Assembly (NCBI GenBank): GCA_018105865.1
Contig: CM030852.1
Location: 11,828,245-11,892,244 of the forward strand
Reading direction: 5' to 3'
Origin: Metaphire vulgaris
Taxonomy: Eukaryota > Annelida > Clitellata > Crassiclitellata > Megascolecidae
DNA: 64,000 nucleotides
Of this stretch, positions 58,105-64,000 are shown in pieces. The notes under the pieces are model-generated. The model saw nothing but the letters and a program-made list of their open reading frames with translations. It had not been told where the DNA came from and ran no database searches. Position 1 is the stretch's first letter; every line of letters starts with the position of its first letter. Position numbers and translations under genes: made by a program.

Positions 58105-59334
58105 GTAGCGAAATTGATAAAATAAGCATGAATCGATCCAATAATAAAATATAAGAAGATAGTTTAAAAGGCAAATCGCTAGATGGCGCTGATGAATCTT
58201 AGGTAGTTTAAATAAGGAATAAATTAATAAAAATACTAATTAAGGACCCTTAATAATAATAACTATATAATCTATAATGCTGAACATCGTTATCTGATGT
58301 CTCTCTGTCTGTTACCTTCAAGCGTTCTGATTGGTTGACTATTGGTAGACGGTTTAGACCGTTTTAGTCCTTACGTCGCGATGCGTTGGTGGACGATGTT
58401 CGAAGACGACGTTGCTATTGGTAACAATTGTTCGTAGAACCGGTTTAGTCGAGTCATTGCAGCGTCAGAGGGCTGGCGTGCGTCGACGTTGCTATTGGTA
58501 ACAATTGTTCGCAGCCTGAGGTAGTTGCAATGACGCATTTTAACGTACACAAAAATACGTGTACAGCGTCACAAATCCACAGTTGCGTGATTTTAACGTA
58601 CATAGGCCTAATTATTACGAACGCAGAGCTTGGAGGTGGCGATCATTGAAATGTTGTTCAGCATGAATTCAATGATTGGGTATTAGGTATAGGTATTGGA
58701 TTAGTATTATCCTGCACTGCGAGCGAAGCGAGCATCTTTCTAGTAAATAAAAGGCCTAGGTAACATAGAATATCCAGTAGAGGGCGCTTAGGTATTGTCG
58801 AGTTATGAGCCCGATAGGTAGTTGCAGTTTAGCACACCTCTTTAAAGGTAGTATCAGAATAAATAAGATGGCCACGGGGCTGGTATACTGAGTTTCGACT
58901 TGGAGTGCCAAATAGGTGGAGGTACCTTCGAGGTACTACATTTTCAGGGAAGTGGCAATCCACCGCGGAACAATTCCCAAGAGGCAATTGTGCCCCATCA
59001 AAAGATAAGACCGCGGCAATTAGGAGCTAGAGGGAAGGAGCCCGTGGAAAGGCCCGGTAGATCCCTAGGTTACCTGAGGGTTCCCAAGAGAGAGGTAGTA
59101 CCTGAAAGAAGAGCTGTTTGTATATATTTTCAGAAGATCTTCTGTTATAATTGAAGAGCGAGGTAGTCTTGAAAAATATCGAGGTAATTTTGACAATATC
59201 GAGGTTTTCAATCGAGGTAATACACGAGAAATTGAGAAAATCAGCCATATAATAAAAAACCTTAGACTCAAATCAGGAATACCCACCCGCCTTAATAAAG
59301 AAAGATAACCTCTTAGCGGCCGATGTCATCCTGG
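58105..59334. mobile_element. Unclassified insertion with a long target duplication
   Basis: TAATTATCAAAGTCATCCT (19 bases) lies at 58086-58104 and again at 59335-59353, and unit A (about 24200-24240) has the related sequence uninterrupted. A duplication this long fits a target-primed retroelement rather than a hAT. AGATGGCGCTGATG at 58175 and AGAGGGCGCTTAGG at 58779 are related words. The frame 58900-59154 is unrecognised. It hosts the Helitron-like element 58271-58743. Confidence 0.55.
58271..58743 (+). mobile_element. Helitron-like element, family 2, plus orientation
   Basis: Starts TCTATAATGCTGAAC after an A and ends GCGAGCATCTTTCTAG before a T. Opposite orientation to the other copies, which confirms the boundaries. 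Confidence 0.8.
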
Positions 59335-59380
59335 TAATTATCAAAGTCATCCTAAATTAATTTTCACAAGAAGCACTTAC

Positions 59381-59464
59381 TTTCTGATAACTTCGCTTCA
59401 ATACTTGACCTGTATTTATAAGAGTGGCAATTTTCTTGAGCGAGATTCAGCAAATATTTAGGTT
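59381..59464 (-). CDS. Candidate upstream exon of copy B
   Basis: Acceptor TTTGTAG at 59471-59465, donor AGAAA|GTAAGT, 84 bases, phase 1 in and out. Open only as EPKYLLNLAQENCHSYKYRS, then SIEAKLSE. Phase 1 out fits the exon starting at 54481 exactly. The matching exon in unit A (24339-24254) is two bases longer. A still earlier candidate ends at a donor CTGCTGCG|GTAAGT at 59678. Confidence 0.5.
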
Positions 59465-60049
59465 CTACAAATTATCACAAAGGCAAAATGAATACAATAA
59501 TTATTTCAAAAATTTTGAAAGTTTGTCACACATTGCATTTATACTACGTGGGAATGACAGATAGAAAAAAATCTTAATTAGAATATAAGTTATTGATGCC
59601 TTCAGACTGATTCTCTTAAAATGGTTTTAAATTAACTATTCATATACAAGCTTAATAACGTTAGCTTCGCAACTTACCGCAGCAGATAGGTTTAGAAGCG
59701 AATGCTGGTGAGTATGCAACTGCATCAGGTGATAATCATGCGATCATTGTTATAAGCCAAATAGACCTAACCACGTGATTCTAAGAGTAACATAACCAGA
59801 AATCTCGCAATGATACTTCAGTACCATAAAACCACAGTACAGAGAAATTGTAGTTATAAATAGCCCTAGGCAGACCTCTCTTTATGACTAGGCGATCACA
59901 TAGTGCTTGTACATTGAGCTGCATAAAACGTGCATATGTACAGTATAAGTACGAGTTGTGTGAAGCTTCCATTTCGCGATGTTACGTGACGTGCCGACTG
60001 TAGCATTCAAACACAAATTAGATGCTCATCTGTCTCAATCATTATTATT

Positions 60050-61060
60050 TTTTAAATATTTCTATCAAATACCACCTATCTCTTCTACTTTCGAATGTGG
60101 TCAATCCGCATTATTTGTGCATTGTTCTGTTTTGTCTTCAGCCATTCTCGCTGTACGAGGATAGACCGCATCATGAATGAGCTTGCATCACTGTTTTCTG
60201 TCGTCTGTCTTTTGTGTCGCCATTTCCATTGTCTTTCCAGTCCATTGCATGACCATCTAATCTACTCCTGGGTTTGTCTTGTCTTCTTTTCCATCAGTTG
60301 TGCCTTGTAGCATTCACTTTTCCATACAGGAGCCTGTTTTTCTTATGATGGACCCCAAAAATTCTCTTTTAACAACTCCCTTCTTTAATAATCATTCATT
60401 AGTTCCTTCTTTTGTTCAGGATATCTGTAGAATCCGTCTTAATCTTTTCATCTCGGACGCCTTTATATTTGCTTCGTTTATTTTTTCAAAGTCCATGTCT
60501 CACAACCGTATGTTGCCACCGGTCGTCCTAGAGTATTTCTAACTATCGATATGTCGTGGCTTTCCCATAGATTCTGCAGTGCTTTGTTGATCGCTTGACC
60601 TTTGCCCAATCTGGAACGAATTAATTATTGATCATAGATAAGCAAAGTTTGTAAACTCTTCTAGCTCGTTCTTCTGCTTACTCCGTTTCAGTTTTTATTC
60701 GCATTCTTTCTAGAATTATTCGTAGTATTATCTTGCCTGCATGCGATACTAAGGCAATAGTTGATAGTTGATAGTAGTCGATAGTTTGAACACTGTTTTA
60801 TGTCTTCTTTTAGGACAACGGAATGAAGACTGATCTTGTCCAGTCATTTGGCCAGTATCCTTTTACCATGTGTGTCTTCTTTTCAGTAGATTCTCAATTT
60901 TCGCTGCCTCCGTGCATTGGCGAAATGGATTAATACTTCAGTGGTTGATAACCCCAAGTTTCTTTCTTCCTCCGTTGTGGTTAGAGCCTTTCCACAAAAC
61001 ATATTCATTGCCATGATTTAGATTTTCCAGCATGCATTACCGATCATTTACCTATATTGA
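60050..61060 (-). repeat. LINE reverse transcriptase C-terminal fragment, decayed
   Basis: The minus strand gives TYGCETWTLKK near 60510-60480 and, later, RWSCNGLERQWKWRHKRQ near 60250-60210, the C-terminal region of an RTE-type element, with many stops. 59976-60040 on the plus strand reads DVPTVAFKHKLDAHLSQ, the end of a different LINE, and also exists in unit A at 26117. Confidence 0.55.
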
Positions 61061-61064
61061 AAAG

Positions 61065-62159
61065 CATCTTCGAGTCCACATACCATCGAAACAGTATCTT
61101 TATAATCAGATCCTAACTCCAGGAGGGGGCACTTTGTTGACATCACCATTAGAGGGGTCTAATATTTCTGCACATCTTTGAATCTTCCCTAGAAATGATG
61201 TGGTGAGGACCTTTTTGCTCGTCAGGGTTAAAAAGGTGGAGACGATAACTATTTATATATACTATATGTCAAAGTATAAAAGTCACGCTATGTTTATATC
61301 ATCCTGCTATCTTTTAGCATCACCATTAGAGTCAATATTTCTGCACATCTTTGAATCTTCGACAAGCACGGACATTTTTGGTAGTAATATCAACCGATAT
61401 GTATATATATATAATACTGTACATATGAAAAAGCACTCTCTCAAGATGAAGCCTGAGGCACTCCACTAATACTTTTTGCCCATTCCGAATGGACACCCAT
61501 TTCGCCAATCTGTTGTCTTCTATTCAATCAATTTTCATTCTTCTGAGAATACTCTCAACTAATTAATCAACAGGACTGACAGCCAGCATTGTGTTGTGCA
61601 CTTTAGCAAAAACACGTAAACCTCTTCCAGAAAATCTAACAGCTTGGCCAAGTGTGACCGTCTCTTTGTATCAAAAGCCACAGTTGAGGAAAAAGTGCTA
61701 TAAAGATCTCGCATGCAGAACGTTTGCGCGATTTTTGCGCGACATTTGCGACAGTATCAGGATATTGGCGATGTCCGGTGTTCAATTGTGCAACAATCGT
61801 AAGATCGTGCTTCCTTGATGGTGGGAGTTCAAACGTGCTATGAAGCATAATGCGATCATTGCAATGGTCTTGTCTTTCTTGCTCTTTACCAAGGGCAAGC
61901 AGTTACTCGCCGTCCCTCTTGAAGAACGCACTCGAGTAGAAATCAAGACGGATGTCGGCTTAACTTAATAATGTCGAGGAGCAATATTTTTATTGCGTTG
62001 TGACGAGCACGACGGGGGTCAAAGACAGTGGTACATTAGCAAACTTCACTTGAATGAAATGCGAGATACGTTTATTTTATGGCTTTTCTTGATTTTTATT
62101 TGCAGGCTGAGATACACGCCACTGTTCAATAAAAATAATGGAAGCAACTATAGTCCAAA

Positions 62160-62160
<1 letters not shown>
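61065..62160. other. Repeat debris, no gene seen
   Basis: 61710-61810 (GATATTGGCGATGTCCGGTG, TGTTCAATTGTGCAAC) recurs at 63205-63265, so it is a dispersed repeat. Frames of about 75-90 codons carry no recognised motif. Confidence 0.4.
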
Positions 62161-62205
<45 letters not shown>

Positions 62206-62240
62206 CAGTATATATATATACAGTATATATATATATATTT
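62161..62240. repeat. (CA)n/(TA)n microsatellite
   Basis: ACACAC changing to ATATAT, with two CAGTATATATA breaks. Confidence 0.95.
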
Positions 62241-62339
62241 GGCGCAGTGAAAACCACTCGAAACTCATTCACCGATTCGAATATTGGTTTGAGGTTACTG
62301 GCTTTGCATTAAACTGGTTCGTCTTATCTTCCAAACTGT

Positions 62340-62870
62340 AGGTCTATACAATCGATGTGGGTCAAGAACTATAGACCTATGTCTGAATCTTGTAACCTTG
62401 AATACGGTGTTTCACAAGGCTCTGTCTTGGGACCCTTTATCATCACACTATATACCGCCTCTCTATTTATCTCCTAACCATGCACATTGCACAATGGTGG
62501 TCATCATTTATACGCTGATGATATCCACATTTTCTTGCGCTTCGACCAGCCATCTACCTTACCATCTCTGGAACGTCTGTCGAGCATTCTGGATTCAGTT
62601 CATACCTGTATGACTAAAAACAAGCTCCTCCTCAATCCCGGAAAACCCCAATTTCTGCTAGTATGAACACTGCCTCAGCTAAAGAAGATCGGCATGTCAT
62701 CAGAATGACTCTCTCTGTTGGCTCTTCACTGATTCGTCCTTCTCAGTCGGCTCGCAACCTTGATATAATATTTGATAACCACCTCTCATCCTCAGAACAA
62801 ATCGATTTCGTCTGTAGTTCTGCGCACTATAATATACGAGATGTAAGCAGGATCAGACGTCTCGGGTACG
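62340..62870 (+). pseudogene. L2/CR1-like LINE reverse transcriptase core fragment
   Basis: Reads CNLEYGVSQGSVLGPFIITL and, after a shift, GGHHLYADDIHIFLRFDQPS, then LERLSSILDSVHTCMTKNKL and LLNPGKPQFLLV. These are the 'GVPQGSVLGP' and catalytic 'YADD' motifs. Downstream RPSQSARNLDIIFDNHL matches the 'VRNLGV.FD..L' motif. Several frameshifts. Confidence 0.85.
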
Positions 62871-62983
62871 TACCATCTCGGCGACGGTCGACTCGGCGCC
62901 AGTTCAAGACCAATAAAATCATTATTAATGCGCACTTAAGTGTTGTGTTAAAACCAAATTACCGAAATAATGTCTGAATATCA

Positions 62984-63003
62984 TCATCATCATCATCATC
63001 ATT

Positions 63004-63045
<42 letters not shown>

Positions 63046-63050
63046 GGCAA
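62984..63050. repeat. (ATC)n microsatellite
   Basis: ATC units with one ATT break, then a duplicated GGCAAGCTCACATC word. Confidence 0.95.
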
Positions 63051-63402
63051 GCTCACATCGGCAAGCTCACATCTGTAGCCTTTTCCACTAAACATTTCCA
63101 AGAATCTCTGTTTTGAGCCGTTTTCCAGGCAGCGGAAAGTCCAACGTTACACGAAGCCAAGTCAGATCGAATACTATTCGTTTAAATATGTTTATTGTTG
63201 CGATAATATCAGGATATTGGAGATGTCCGGTGTTCAATTGTGCAATAATTGTAAAATCGCGCTTCGTGTTTATTGCTGGTCTGACACTTGTCAATCCCAT
63301 AAGAGTCCGTTCCCCCCCCCCACATGATTCGAGTAGGGGTCCCATCACTTCTTGTAACCACGCCAATTACAGGTATATGTCAACATTTTGACTACCGGTT
63401 AA

Positions 63403-63474
63403 CCCCTTAACTGGGGATCCCGGATATATCCGTCCATTTTACATTGAGTTACAGTTAAATACACGGTTAAGGGG
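63403..63474. mobile_element. 72-base piggyBac-like MITE, copy 2
   Basis: TTAA flanks at 63399-63402 and 63475-63478; ends CCCCTTAACTGGGG and ACGGTTAAGGGG. Differs from copy 1 at 13587 by about one base. Confidence 0.85.
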
Positions 63475-63499
63475 TTAAGAGACTGCTTCAGCCGGGCAT

Positions 63500-63970
63500 T
63501 CAATTCCAGAGATCAGTCGAGAGTGGGAGTGAGGAAGAAGCAAGGCAGGCTTTGAAAATGTGTAGGCCTCTAGATAGGGTCTGCTGAAGAAAGTCCAGTT
63601 CTACGCTAGCAAATGCATGATTGGTCGAGAAAATTCGGACTTTTATAGCGCCAGCAATCTCGCAGTGATCCGTCAGTACCATAAACTCCGGTACCATAAA
63701 CTCACATTCATTTAAAATGTCTAGTCTCCCAATTACCGTTTTTTGAATCTGAACCCAAACCCAACCCAGCCCACCAAACTTCCAACCCAACAGAACACAA
63801 ATGGAATTCCTCTCTGCAGACCCAACCCAACCCGAAGAAAAGACGAAAGTACTGTACAATCGCATGTCTAAAAACATAAATAAATTCAAGCGCATACAGA
63901 GTTTCTTTAGAGACCATTCTGAAAACAATCCTGCATGTAATCCCCATCGGACTATTTCAATGATATCCAC
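63500..63970 (-). other. Open frame of 156 codons, unrecognised
   Basis: ATG-initiated frame (MDIIEIVRWGLHAGLFSEWS, with GWVGSAERNS and LGWKFGGLGWVWVQ in the middle). The centre overlaps a repetitive CCCAACCCAACCC tract on the other strand, also seen at 55025-55045, which explains its Gly/Trp content. I do not recognise it and doubt that it is a gene. Confidence 0.2.
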
Positions 63971-64000
63971 TCCAGATGCCGACAGCAGCGATCTAGCATA

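Larger units (their letters stand above)
44580..60030. repeat. Large segmental duplication, unit B
   Basis: Collinear with unit A (6370-26165); see that entry. It contains the intact TIR gene copy. Confidence 0.85.

Noticed and set aside
62393..62870. An active retrotransposon, because of the intact YADD motif
   Set aside because: Frameshifts and stops interrupt it within a few hundred bases, and no endonuclease domain lies upstream.

Overview
This window looks like a repeat-rich nuclear genome segment from a marine invertebrate. A deuterostome (echinoderm, hemichordate or amphioxus-like) is a guess, based on the immune gene families and the abundant AGGCCTA words. The reasons are spliced genes with GT/AG introns, several non-LTR retrotransposon remnants, Helitron-like, hAT-like, piggyBac-like and pogo-like transposons, and very long trinucleotide microsatellites. 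I see no bacterial or viral gene order. Host genes occupy only a small part of the window, and all of them lie on the minus strand. GENES: (1) A two-exon Mab-21/cGAS-like nucleotidyltransferase gene (exons 5296-3166 and 1999-1575, 851 codons in frame across the junction). It keeps the GS and DxD motifs of the nucleotidyltransferase fold. (2) Two copies of one multi-exon gene encoding an armadillo-like helical region, a TIR domain and a C-terminal SAM-like domain, the same domain set as the NADase SARM1 in a different order. Copy B (54481-47618) reads in frame through seven exons, and two further upstream exons are possible. Copy A (22592-9449) has the same exons and splice sites, but a 1-base deletion in the third TIR exon gives a premature stop, so it is probably a pseudogene or makes a protein without the SAM-like domain. 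(3) One unrecognised, splice-bounded open segment at 40251-39975. LAYOUT: 0-5.3 kb holds the Mab-21 gene, with a Helitron-like element in its intron and a MITE just past its stop. 6.4-26.2 kb is duplication unit A. 26.2-43.5 kb, between the two units, is almost wholly nested mobile DNA: two head-to-tail Helitrons inside a hAT-like MITE with an LTR-like insert in the second, a fold-back region, a pogo-like element broken by a hAT element, a hAT element carrying an inner MITE with TTAGGG-like repeats, and a hAT inside a hAT inside a third inverted-repeat element. 44.6-60.0 kb is duplication unit B. 60-64 kb is LINE debris and satellites. Comparing units A and B gives natural empty sites for many insertions, so their target-site duplications can be read directly. 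HOW THE GENES MIGHT WORK TOGETHER: a cGAS-like enzyme and TIR proteins with a plausible catalytic glutamate lie side by side in the same orientation. This suggests an innate-immune neighbourhood. A functional link between them is inference only.
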